Shown piece by piece: positions 24,321-32,198 of a DNA stretch of 33,525 nt. The notes under the pieces are model-generated. The model was not told the origin of the DNA. It made no database searches and was given only the letters and a program-made list of their open reading frames with translations. How positions within the stretch are numbered: position 1 is the first letter of the stretch; every line of letters starts with the position of its first letter. Source of the stretch: Treponema sp. (lineage in GTDB: Bacteria > Spirochaetota > Spirochaetia > Treponematales > Treponemataceae). The position numbers and the translations under genes were made by a program. Where the stretch lies: assembly GCA_017934745.1 (NCBI GenBank), contig JAGBIY010000052.1, positions 1-33,525 of the forward strand. Direction: 5' to 3'.

Positions 24321-26057
24321 ATGTTGAAGAAACAAGAGGAATTCATCGGGGAATTCAGAAAATTGAAGGAAGCCTTCGCCAGGGCGGGACTTTCGACAGA
24401 GAAAATCGAGTCGATGCTCTCGCTGCTCGGCGCACAGGAGCTGCTCGTTCCTGTCGTGGGGGAATTCAGCGCGGGAAAAAGCACGCTGCTGAACAGCTTC
24501 ATCGGGCGCGAAAAGCAGATTCTGCCGACATCTGTCGCACCGGAGACAGCAATCGCGACTGAACTCAGATTCGGAACGGACGAGCGAATCGAGGCGATTG
24601 ACAAGAACGGAAATGTCGCGAAAAGATTCTCCGTGGACGACTTCGCCTCGCTGAATTCACAGTCGGGTGATTTCTCTTTCGTGCGCGTCTACCTCAACAA
24701 CTCGAACATCCGCTCAATCGAGCCGCTTGTCCTCGTCGACATGCCGGGCTTCGAGTCGCCGCTGGACGCCCACAACACCGCGATAAGGAACTACCTCAAC
24801 CGTGGAGCGTTCTTCGTCGTCCTCGTCAGCGCATTGGACGGAACGCTCAAATCCACGTCGATGAGACATTTGAACGACATTCTCGAATACGAGCGAGACT
24901 TCGCCGTCGTCGTCTCCAAGTCGAACCTCATCGAACAGTCGAACCTCAAAAGCGTGTGCGAGAAAATCGAGAACGACATCGACGAGAATTTCATGCTCAA
25001 GAAAACGCCGGTCGCAATCGGCCTCGACGGCTCGAAAGCGATGGGCGACATCGTGCGCGCGCTCGACCCGGACTCTCTCTTTGAGACCATCGTCAGCCCC
25101 GCAATCAAGGACTGCCTCTACCAGCTTTCATCGAGCGTGAACGTGAAGAGTGCGGCGTTCTCAAAAAGCAGCGACGAGAACAATTCCGCAATCGACAACC
25201 TCAAACACGCCCTCGAAAAAATCAAGCGCGAAAGGGACAGGCTTCTTTCAGAATCGCGGAAGAACCTTGTGGACAACAACGTTCCTGTCGTCGTGAACGG
25301 AGTTGGAAAGGATTTGAGTTCGGCGGTGGAGTCCCTTGTCGAAATCGGCGTCAAGGGAAGCGCGGACGCCATGAATTCGGAGATTCAGGACATAATCCAC
25401 AGTTCCCTGATACAGCACGTCAAAACGGCGGTCACGAACATGAGGGAGTCAATCATGTCGAGGTTCTCCGTGGAACTTTCCAACCTCAAGGAATGGGAGT
25501 CGTACTGCGGGGATGTCTCTTTCGCGACAAAGATTTCCGAAAATTCCGCCTTGGTCGTGGACAACAGAAAACCTATAGCTGAATTCGGAGGAGAAGTCGG
25601 AAACGCAGTGGCGAATGTCGCCTACAAGGTCCTCACGGGCATTCTCGCCATAACGACAAGCATTCTCAATCCGATTCTGGAAGTGCTGGTAATATTCCTG
25701 CCGGATTTGATACGGCACTTTTTCAAGAAGAAGGCAGAAGAGAGAGAAAGGGCAAAAAGAGCTGAGCAGGAAGAGCAGATGAGGGACGAGCTTCGTCAAG
25801 CATTGCTCGGCGATGTCATCCCGGCGATAAAAAGGGAACTTTCAAACAATATTCCAGGCATTCTTGAAGAAAACATCAGAAGTCTCATCGATGAAATCGG
25901 CAAGCGGTACGAGGACGTAATCGACGAAAAGCAGTTCGAAATCGAACAGGCGGAAAAACGCCGCGCCGAACATTCGGCTTCGCTCGATGCGGAGAGAACC
26001 GCTATCGTCACCGCAAAGAGTGAAATCGAGATTCTAATGCGTAAAATATTCAGCTAA
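24321..26057 (+). CDS. Dynamin-family GTPase A
   Basis: 578 residues. P-loop GEFSAGKST (47-55), switch threonines in LPTSVAPETA (about 69-77), G3 DMPGFES (D140), G4-like SKSN. A GTPase head is followed by long helices. A hydrophobic stretch (VLTGILAITTSILNPILEVLVIFL, about 430-460) could insert in or hug the membrane, and a basic coiled coil follows (KKKAEERERAKRAEQEEQ). Bacterial dynamin-like proteins polymerise on membranes to fuse or stabilise them, some in phage or toxin response. Shine-Dalgarno AAAGGAG before the ATG. 34 bp after the zinc-finger gene and 12 bp before the zinc-ribbon/YbjN gene. Confidence 0.85.
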   Translation: MLKKQEEFIGEFRKLKEAFARAGLSTEKIESMLSLLGAQELLVPVVGEFSAGKSTLLNSFIGREKQILPTSVAPETAIATELRFGTDERIEAIDKNGNVAKRFSVDDFASLNSQSGDFSFVRVYLNNSNIRSIEPLVLVDMPGFESPLDAHNTAIRNYLNRGAFFVVLVSALDGTLKSTSMRHLNDILEYERDFAVVVSKSNLIEQSNLKSVCEKIENDIDENFMLKKTPVAIGLDGSKAMGDIVRALDPDSLFETIVSPAIKDCLYQLSSSVNVKSAAFSKSSDENNSAIDNLKHALEKIKRERDRLLSESRKNLVDNNVPVVVNGVGKDLSSAVESLVEIGVKGSADAMNSEIQDIIHSSLIQHVKTAVTNMRESIMSRFSVELSNLKEWESYCGDVSFATKISENSALVVDNRKPIAEFGGEVGNAVANVAYKVLTGILAITTSILNPILEVLVIFLPDLIRHFFKKKAEERERAKRAEQEEQMRDELRQALLGDVIPAIKRELSNNIPGILEENIRSLIDEIGKRYEDVIDEKQFEIEQAEKRRAEHSASLDAERTAIVTAKSEIEILMRKIFS

Positions 26058-26069
26058 AGGAAAACTGCC

Positions 26070-26633
26070 ATGAAAATATGTCCGAAATGTGGCAGCGAAT
26101 TTTTAGACGCAATGAACTATTGCAAGCATGACGGCGAGCCATTGATTGCAAAACTTGTGCCGCTAAAATCAAGCAGTCTTACAGACGAACCTTCTCCATC
26201 AGAAGTGGCGTTTGGCATAGAAAACAAAAAAAACTTTTTTAAGGAGTCTAACATGGCTACATGGAAACAAATCCGAGACTATATTCAGACGAATTTCAAG
26301 TCTGAGTACGATGAAGAAGAAGATACCTTCAAACTGATTTTTGAAGTCAACAACGGAAACGAGCAACTTGTCCTTGTTGAACGCTACAAAAATCAGTCAC
26401 AAGACAACGACTGGATTGAAATAAGTGCACCTGTCGGTGCTGTTGGTAAAAATGATATCTTTGACTTGCTTGAGTCATTGTCAGGAAAAGTCTGTGGCGG
26501 AGCTGTAAAGTACGGGGAAAATGTTTGGATTAGAAGCACCTTACAAGTAAGCGGGGTAACAGCTGACGACATAAATAACGTCATGTGGACGCTTGCTGGA
26601 ATTGCTGATGAGCTGAACGAAAAATTCGCCTGA
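26070..26633 (+). CDS. Zinc-ribbon cassette fused to a YbjN-like domain
   Basis: 187 residues. Residues 1-24 are a single zinc ribbon (CPKC...YCKHDG, again Asp at the fourth ligand site). A ~35-residue Ser/Pro-rich linker leads to MATWKQIRDYIQTNF... at residue 62, a YbjN-like domain (FEVNNGNEQLVLVERY, ISAPVG, GGAVKYGENVWIRSTLQVSGV), related to type III secretion chaperone folds. AAGGAG lies seven bases before codon 62 (26241-26255), so the domain may also be made alone, or this is a fossil of the gene before fusion. Twelve bp after dynamin A. Confidence 0.82.
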   Translation: MKICPKCGSEFLDAMNYCKHDGEPLIAKLVPLKSSSLTDEPSPSEVAFGIENKKNFFKESNMATWKQIRDYIQTNFKSEYDEEEDTFKLIFEVNNGNEQLVLVERYKNQSQDNDWIEISAPVGAVGKNDIFDLLESLSGKVCGGAVKYGENVWIRSTLQVSGVTADDINNVMWTLAGIADELNEKFA

Positions 26634-26666
26634 CGCAATCAAAAATATGCACACATTCTCATAAAA

Positions 26667-26695
26667 CCAACCTCGTCAAAATTTGGCGAGGTTGG
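26667..26695 (+). promoter_or_regulatory. Hairpin before the tandem dynamin pair
   Basis: CCAACCTCG (26667-26675) pairs with CGAGGTTGG (26687-26695) around an 11-base AT-rich loop. There is no following T-tract. It sits 22 bases before the dynamin B start and could attenuate, protect or separate the downstream transcript. Confidence 0.5.
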
Positions 26696-26716
26696 ATGAT
26701 TATACAGGAGAAAAAA

Positions 26717-29029
26717 ATGGCAGACTTAGAGCAGATTATCGATATTCGAAACAAAATTCAGACTCTCGTGGATTCCCATCCCGATGAGCTTCACACCGCG
26801 CTGGCGCAGTCCGAAGCGTTCAGCGACACTGCAGAAAAACTCACAAAAGAATACGAGAGCAAGGTCAATCCGCTCAGGCAGCTTCACATCGGAATCGTCG
26901 GCAGGGTCAAGGCGGGAAAGTCGTCTCTCCTCAACTCTCTTTTTTTCGGCGGAAAAAACATCCTTCCAAAAGCCGCGACTCCAATGACAGCCGCTCTTAC
27001 AAAGCTGTTCTATTCGGAAAAGCTCGTCGCCAAAGTCAATTTCTTCGAGAACGGCGACATCGAGGCGATAAAAAAAGGACACGAACGGTATTCAAAACTT
27101 CTTGCCCAAAAGGAAAGCGAGGAACGCGAGCGGCAGACGGAAATTTTCAGGAAAAGAAAGGGAGAGCCGACACCTTCGGACATGAAGGACATCGAGGAAA
27201 GAGCGAAAAGAAGCGCCCGCTCGAAACTCCGCGATGAAAATTTCTATCTTGAAGGACAGGCCGACCAATATGAGCTTTACATGAAGACTGATTCTTCCGT
27301 CAGGGAAAAACTCGGCAGTTCTGTGGAAATCCAGTTGAACGATGTGTCAGAGCTTGAGGGAAAACTCGCCGATTATGTCGGAGCGAACGGACGCTACACC
27401 GCAATCACGAGCAACGTGGAAATCGGCTTTCCGAACGAGAGCCTCAAGGACATCACAGTCGTGGACACTCCGGGATTCGACGACCCGGTGGCGAGCCGAG
27501 ACGCGATGGCGAGGGACGCGCTCAGAATCTGCGACGCGATATTCGTCCTAAGCCCTTCCAGCAGTTTCTGCAACGCCGAGGACAAGTCGAACATAGAAAA
27601 AATCGAGAAGGGAGAAGGAATCCAGGAAGTTTTTGTCGTGGCGAGCCAGACTGACGGAGCACTTTGCGCGCCTGAATACGTCGGAAAAAGCGTCGCCTCC
27701 AATCTCTCGACAATCGTCTCGAAGATAAGCGGAACTCTCAACAGTATGCTCGACGGAATAAGAAGCGACGGACAGATGTCGGCTTCCGTGATAGACAAAA
27801 TCGCCTCGCACTCAGGGGAAAATCTTCTCTTCACTTCGGGCGCGTGTCAATCCATGTGCGAAAGGTGGGAGCAGAAATCGACATGGGACGAAGAACTGAC
27901 GCTTTTCTTCAACAACCTCAAAAACTCCTATCCATCTGAACTTGGAAGCGAGGATGATTCAGCCCTTGCCGTCCTCAAAAAAATCGCGAACATCCAGTCC
28001 GTCAAAGCTAAGATGGGAGAAGTCCGCGAAAAGAAGGACTGCATGAACTTGATTGAAGAGAGCGTGAAGGCAAAGCAGAGCGACATCGAGAATGGCGACA
28101 TCGCAAAAATCGAAGAGGAGCAGCGAAAGATGGAAATGTCCCTTGAGAACATAAAAGGCGACATGGAGGATGCCCTCGAAAAAGAAACTGAAAAATTCAC
28201 AGGGAAGCTCAAGCAGAACATGGGCAAAATCGTGGAAGACGCATTCGTGGACAGCCGCTCGGATGCAGACAAGGCGAAAGGCGAAGAAACCACGACAGAG
28301 CAGGAAGAATACACAGAGCACGTCAAGAAGACAAGGCAAGTACTCGTGGACAAGGAAACGTTCGGTTCTGGATTGGCTCGCTTTTTCGGAGGAATCTTCG
28401 AAAAAGAAGATTGGGGAAAAGAATGGAAAACAGAAGTTTACACAGAGCCTGAAATCAGAGTGAAGGACTATACCGTGTCGCACAAAACGGTGAACGCTCA
28501 CAATGTCGCATCGACGATTCAAGACTTCGCCAACAACGTCGGACTTTTGCTGAACACCGAAGCAGACGGCATGAAAAAGGAGTTCAAGAAGAACGTGAAG
28601 CAGGCGATTCTGGAAGTGTGGGAAAAACACGGACTCGGAGAAGCCTGTTCCAACGCAAGCCGCAGCGAGCGTGCGCGAGAAGTCGCGAATCTCCTTCCCG
28701 ACGTGGCTTTTGAGCTTGACTGGCGGATGCCGTCCGACATGAAAAGGAGCGGCAAGCTTTATGACGAAGACGCTGACGAATTTTTGTACCGTGCGGAAGA
28801 CATGCTGAAAGACCTGCGGAAGTCGTACAACTCGAAAATTCACGAATTCGTGCACGACACTGAAAAATCAATCGACTATGAAGCGTTCACAAAAGGAATG
28901 TTCGACAAGATGAGAGAGGAAGCCGCAAAGCTTTCAGAGAGAATCAAGAACAAGAAAGAGGAAATGTTCAAATTCGAAAAACTCTCCGAAGAAATTGCCG
29001 GACTCAAAGCAGAAGTGGAGGCGTTGTGA
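26717..29029 (+). CDS. Dynamin-family GTPase B
   Basis: 770 residues, from the ATG with AGGAG upstream (a longer frame to 26696 is unsupported). P-loop GRVKAGKSS (62-70), G2 TPMTAALT (88-95), G3 DTPGFDD (D250), G4-like SQTD. A ~120-residue charged insertion separates G2 from G3. The second half is long coiled coil (SVKAKQSDIENGDIAKIEEEQRKME; final KKEEMFKFEKLSEEIAGLKAEVEAL). No clear membrane segment. Size and form recall the larger partner of paired bacterial dynamins (LeoA/LeoBC type). Its stop overlaps the next gene's ATG (TGATG), so the two are translationally coupled and probably form one complex. Confidence 0.85.
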   Translation: MADLEQIIDIRNKIQTLVDSHPDELHTALAQSEAFSDTAEKLTKEYESKVNPLRQLHIGIVGRVKAGKSSLLNSLFFGGKNILPKAATPMTAALTKLFYSEKLVAKVNFFENGDIEAIKKGHERYSKLLAQKESEERERQTEIFRKRKGEPTPSDMKDIEERAKRSARSKLRDENFYLEGQADQYELYMKTDSSVREKLGSSVEIQLNDVSELEGKLADYVGANGRYTAITSNVEIGFPNESLKDITVVDTPGFDDPVASRDAMARDALRICDAIFVLSPSSSFCNAEDKSNIEKIEKGEGIQEVFVVASQTDGALCAPEYVGKSVASNLSTIVSKISGTLNSMLDGIRSDGQMSASVIDKIASHSGENLLFTSGACQSMCERWEQKSTWDEELTLFFNNLKNSYPSELGSEDDSALAVLKKIANIQSVKAKMGEVREKKDCMNLIEESVKAKQSDIENGDIAKIEEEQRKMEMSLENIKGDMEDALEKETEKFTGKLKQNMGKIVEDAFVDSRSDADKAKGEETTTEQEEYTEHVKKTRQVLVDKETFGSGLARFFGGIFEKEDWGKEWKTEVYTEPEIRVKDYTVSHKTVNAHNVASTIQDFANNVGLLLNTEADGMKKEFKKNVKQAILEVWEKHGLGEACSNASRSERAREVANLLPDVAFELDWRMPSDMKRSGKLYDEDADEFLYRAEDMLKDLRKSYNSKIHEFVHDTEKSIDYEAFTKGMFDKMREEAAKLSERIKNKKEEMFKFEKLSEEIAGLKAEVEAL

Positions 29030-30462
29030 TGGCGGAGATTGAAAATTCGGAGAGCATGGAAAACCAGCTTCTTTTGGTGGCGACAGTCTTGGGCGCAAAG
29101 GAGCCGAAAGGCGCGCTCGCCGACAAGATGCGCGAATTCGACAGGATGCTCAACGAAGATTACGCTAAATTCGCAAGCATGGAAACGACATTCACGAACG
29201 ATGCGGGCGCGTTGAAGGAGCTTCTGGAAATCCAATCCGAACTGAAAAAAGTGTCGCAGTTTCCCATGCTCTTCACAAAGAACATCGTGGCTGTGGCAGG
29301 CGGATTCTCAAGCGGAAAATCGTCGCTTTTGAACACGTTCTTTGCGGACAGCCAGATGCGCCTTTCCGTAGACATGAACCCGAAGACGGCAATACCAACG
29401 TTCGTCGTTCCCGCCAGCAGCACAAAAGTCACCGCCTACACTCCAGACGGCAGGCAGGGCGACATTCCGCCGAGGATTTTCAGCAAAATCGACCACGCGC
29501 TTATCGAACGGCTGAAATTCAACTTGACGAGCATAATGCCCTACGTCACGGTCTCGGCTCCGTTCAACGGCGACACGTCGTCGCTCTCCAACATCTGCTT
29601 TGTGGACACTCCGGGCTATGACGCGGCAGGAAAAGGCTCATCCGGCGACAGATTCATAACAAGCGACTCTCTCATGAACGCGTCCTCGATAATCTGGTGC
29701 GTCTCCGTGGAATCGGGCGACATCAGGCAGGACGACTTGAATTTCCTGAACGACGCTCTCGACAGCGGCGACAAAAAAATCTACATCGTCTGCACAAAAT
29801 CAGACCGAAGGACACCGAGCGATGTTCAGAACGTCATGCGCAGGATATCGGAGACACTCGACGACGAAGGAATCGACATAGAAGGAATTTCCGCCATAAC
29901 AGTGCAAGGTGGAAGACTCACGGAAACAGAGTTCGAAGATTTTGGCACGACGTTGTTGGGCTTCCTTGAGAAACAGAACAAGGTGAGCGTGAACACAGTC
30001 GCCCGCTGCAAGGAACTAACAGACAGGGTTTCAAAAGTGTTTTCGATGTACGAGTCTTCAATACAAAAAGACATCGAAAAATGCGAGAGAAAGAAGCAGA
30101 TTGTCGCAGAGCGCAAGCGGGAATTCAACAAAAGGGTCAGCGAAATCGAGCGAAGATACAGGGATGTCGAAATCGACTTCGACATAGATTTCTCCGGGAT
30201 TTTCGAGGACAGAACCGAAACCGACAAGACAAATCTTGATATGGCTGCGCGCATCCGCGATTCCATGTGTTCCATAATCCGCGCCGTATTCCCGAAACTT
30301 GAATGCCCGAAATGCGGAAAGAGAATCGACAACGACAGCCCGTTCTGCGTCCACTGCGGCGCAAGCGTTTTCGGCGACACGCATAGGAAATGCCCAAAGT
30401 GCGGCATCCCCATCGACGACGACACCGCCTTCTGCCCAAGCTGCGGCACAAAAATCAACTAG
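29029..30462 (+). CDS. Dynamin-family GTPase C with C-terminal zinc ribbons
   Basis: 477 residues. P-loop GGFSSGKSS (91-99), G2 NPKTAIPT, G3 DTPGYDAAGKG, a perfect G4 TKSD (VCTKSDRRTPSD). After a coiled coil (KCERKKQIVAERKREFNKRVSEIERR) the last ~55 residues are two complete four-Cys ribbons, CPKCGKRIDNDSPFCVHCG and CPKCGIPIDDDTAFCPSCG. It thus links the GTPase group to the zinc-ribbon family around it. Coupled to dynamin B by a one-base overlap; GGAGG lies upstream. 12 bp after its stop the next zinc-ribbon gene starts. Confidence 0.88.
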   Translation: MAEIENSESMENQLLLVATVLGAKEPKGALADKMREFDRMLNEDYAKFASMETTFTNDAGALKELLEIQSELKKVSQFPMLFTKNIVAVAGGFSSGKSSLLNTFFADSQMRLSVDMNPKTAIPTFVVPASSTKVTAYTPDGRQGDIPPRIFSKIDHALIERLKFNLTSIMPYVTVSAPFNGDTSSLSNICFVDTPGYDAAGKGSSGDRFITSDSLMNASSIIWCVSVESGDIRQDDLNFLNDALDSGDKKIYIVCTKSDRRTPSDVQNVMRRISETLDDEGIDIEGISAITVQGGRLTETEFEDFGTTLLGFLEKQNKVSVNTVARCKELTDRVSKVFSMYESSIQKDIEKCERKKQIVAERKREFNKRVSEIERRYRDVEIDFDIDFSGIFEDRTETDKTNLDMAARIRDSMCSIIRAVFPKLECPKCGKRIDNDSPFCVHCGASVFGDTHRKCPKCGIPIDDDTAFCPSCGTKIN

Positions 30463-30488
30463 GAGAATCTAAAAATGAAAATATGTCC
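30433..30488 (+). repeat. 56-bp duplicated junction, copy 1 (end of dynamin C to start of FGE gene)
   Basis: Exactly repeated at 31410-31465. It carries the last ten codons of dynamin C, the 12-bp spacer with AGGAG and the first codons of the zinc-ribbon gene. Near-identity extends to about 30542. Confidence 0.9.
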
Positions 30489-31404
30489 GAAATGCAACAA
30501 AGAGTTCCCCGACGACGTGAACTTTTGCAAATACGACGGAACAAAGCTCGCAGAGAAGAACGCAAAGACTGAATCCGAAAAGAAGTGTCCCAAGTGCGGC
30601 GCACCTGCCGTCAATGGCGCGAAATTCTGCAATATGTGCGGCAGCCCGCTCACAGCAGAAACAAAAACCAGCCCACAACCTAAAAGCATATCTTCTAAAA
30701 ATACAGAGTCCCCACGGGAAAACGAATCCTGCGAAATGGTTTTCGTTGACGGAGGGAGATTTGAGAGAAAAGGATGTGACATTACAGTTAGCAGTTTTGA
30801 AATGGGAAAATATCCTGTGACGCAAGGGCTTTATGAGAATGTAATGCACAAAAATCCCTCGTCGTTCAGGGGACAGGAGCTTCCTGTAGAATGCGTGTCC
30901 TGGTACGATGCAGTTGAGTTTTGCAACGCACTGAGCAGAAAAGATGGTTTCGAGCCGTGCTATAGAGGAAAAGGCTCATCCGTAAAGTGCGACCTTACAA
31001 AAAACGGATACCGGCTCCCCACTGAAGCAGAATGGGAATTTGCGGCTCGCGGAGGAAACCAAAGCCGAGGTTATGAATACTCTGGAGGCGACAATGTGGA
31101 AGAAGTCGCATGGTATGAAGGAAATTCTAACAATAGAACGCATGAAGGGTGGAAGAAAAAAGCCAACGAGCTTGGTCTTTACGACATGAGCGGGAACGTT
31201 TGGGAATGGTGCAATGACTGGTATGGAGAATATCCAGACGAGGACGAAAACGACCCGTGCGGCGCATCGTCAGGGTCGTCCCGCGTCCTTCGTGGCGGCT
31301 CTTGGTACCACGGCAGCAACGCCTGTGCCGTTTCTTTTCGGAACCTCAACAATCCTGACAACCGTTACTACAACATCGGTTTCCGCATCGTCCGCTCAAT
31401 GTAA
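30475..31404 (+). CDS. Zinc-ribbon cassette fused to an FGE/SUMF1-like (C-type lectin fold) domain
   Basis: 309 residues. Ribbon 1 CPKC...FCKYDG and ribbon 2 CPKCGAPAVNGAKFCNMCG, a linker, then a complete formylglycine-generating-enzyme-like domain (about 85-309): MVFVDGGRFERK, KYPVTQGLYENVMHKNPS, PVECVSWYDAVEFCNALS, YRLPTEAEWEFAARGG, GLYDMSGNVWEWCNDWYG. It ends RVLRGGSWYHGSNACAVSFRN-LNNPDNRYYNIGFRIVRSM. That tail matches variable-region ends of diversity-generating retroelement targets, known in Treponema (TvpA). Many codons there have the NNC form expected from AAC after adenine mutagenesis. True FGE activity is unlikely to be shown by this alone; ligand binding is the better guess. Confidence 0.85.
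   Translation: MKICPKCNKEFPDDVNFCKYDGTKLAEKNAKTESEKKCPKCGAPAVNGAKFCNMCGSPLTAETKTSPQPKSISSKNTESPRENESCEMVFVDGGRFERKGCDITVSSFEMGKYPVTQGLYENVMHKNPSSFRGQELPVECVSWYDAVEFCNALSRKDGFEPCYRGKGSSVKCDLTKNGYRLPTEAEWEFAARGGNQSRGYEYSGGDNVEEVAWYEGNSNNRTHEGWKKKANELGLYDMSGNVWEWCNDWYGEYPDEDENDPCGASSGSSRVLRGGSWYHGSNACAVSFRNLNNPDNRYYNIGFRIVRSM
31291..31404 (+). other. Candidate variable region (VR) of a diversity-generating retroelement
   Basis: From RGGSW to the stop. Codons at the ligand-facing sites read tac, cac, ggc, agc, aac, gcc, ctc, tac, tac, aac: first and second positions vary while the third is C. This is the pattern left when AAC codons of a template are mutated at adenines. No reverse transcriptase or template repeat lies in the window, so they would be elsewhere. 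Confidence 0.5.
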
Positions 31405-31407
31405 TCC
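31381..31407 (+). repeat. 27-bp FGE 3' end, copy 1
   Basis: Last eight codons including the stop, plus three bases, of the FGE gene. An exact copy is found at 32068-32094 just after the ankyrin gene. Confidence 0.9.
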
Positions 31408-31409
31408 TA

Positions 31410-31465
31410 TGCCCAAGCTGCGGCACAAAAATCAACTAGGAGAATCTAAAAATGAAAATATGTCC
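31410..31465 (+). repeat. 56-bp duplicated junction, copy 2
   Basis: Exact copy of 30433-30488, now located between the FGE stop codon and the ankyrin gene, where it carries a useless piece of dynamin C's end. It marks the join of a tandem duplication. Confidence 0.9.
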
Positions 31466-32063
31466 AACATGCAACAAAGAGTTCCCCGACGACGTGAACT
31501 TCTGCAAATACGACGGAACGCCGCTTGAAGAAAAGAAAGTCGAAGCCGGCAAAAAATGCCCAAAATGTGGCATGACAAACCCCGCCTCCGCAGGCTTCTG
31601 CATGGCGTGCGGCACAAAACTCGTCGAAAAAGCCGAAGAACCTAAATGCCCCAAGTGCGGCACGACCACCAAGAAGAAGACTACGGATAAAGTCGCTATT
31701 GAAAAAGCAAAAGCAGATGGCATGAAGAAAGCGTTTGATTTTCTTTCAGATATAGGAATGAATTTAGACGATGAAATTGATGGCGAAATTCCGGTTTTAT
31801 ATGCCGCCGAAAATGGAGAAAACGAAATTCTCCAAGCTCTTTTGGATGCAGGAGCGGATGTAGACTGCACCGACGACGAGGGCAACACCCCTCTCATGAA
31901 AGCCGTTGAGAGCAACGAGAATAAAGCCGTAAAGATCCTTATTGATAATGGCGCAGACGTTAATATAGAAAACGACTACGAAGAAACAGCTCTCTCGTTT
32001 GCCCGTCTCTCCAACAACAAATACATTGTGGGACTTTTGCGAAAAGCCGGCGCAATTGACTAA
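31452..32063 (+). CDS. Zinc-ribbon cassette fused to ankyrin repeats
   Basis: 203 residues. Ribbon 1 CPTC...FCKYDG, ribbon 2 CPKCGMTNPASAGFCMACG, and a third that stops after one knuckle (CPKCGTTTKKKT). A short helical region (KAKADGMKKAFDFLSDIG) leads into about three ankyrin repeats (IPVLYAAENGENEILQALLDAGADVDCTDDEGNTPLMKAVESNENKAVKILIDNGADVNIENDYEETALSFARLS). Protein-protein interaction module, cytosolic. It sits inside a duplicated FGE-gene frame: copied leader before it, FGE 3' end after it. The truncated third ribbon may mark the fusion point. Confidence 0.88.
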   Translation: MKICPTCNKEFPDDVNFCKYDGTPLEEKKVEAGKKCPKCGMTNPASAGFCMACGTKLVEKAEEPKCPKCGTTTKKKTTDKVAIEKAKADGMKKAFDFLSDIGMNLDDEIDGEIPVLYAAENGENEILQALLDAGADVDCTDDEGNTPLMKAVESNENKAVKILIDNGADVNIENDYEETALSFARLSNNKYIVGLLRKAGAID

Positions 32064-32067
32064 GTTC

Positions 32068-32094
32068 TTCCGCATCGTCCGCTCAATGTAATCC
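32068..32094 (+). pseudogene. Stranded 3' end of an FGE gene
   Basis: 27 bp identical to 31381-31407, starting four bases after the ankyrin stop codon. It is the last piece of a duplicated FGE gene whose body was replaced. Confidence 0.85.
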
Positions 32095-32101
32095 CCCGCA
32101 C

Positions 32102-32138
32102 GCACGGACTTCTTTTGCTCTTCTGGGGCAGTCCGTGC
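32102..32138 (+). other. Hairpin downstream of the stranded FGE end
   Basis: GCACGGACT (32102-32110) pairs with AGTCCGTGC (32130-32138), 19-base loop; a second stem CCTGCC/GGCAGG follows at 32164-32182. No T-tract. In diversity-generating retroelements a hairpin just after the variable region aids homing; this one keeps that position relative to the stranded 27 bp, not to the live gene. It may otherwise be a plain transcription terminator. Confidence 0.4.
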
Positions 32139-32198
32139 TGGCAGCCTGCGGCTTGAAGTCCCCCCTGCCCCCACCAGGCAGGTACTATATTGACCTAT

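Noticed and set aside
31291..32182. Complete diversity-generating retroelement
   Set aside because: Only a candidate variable region and hairpin are seen. No reverse transcriptase, accessory protein or template repeat is in the window.
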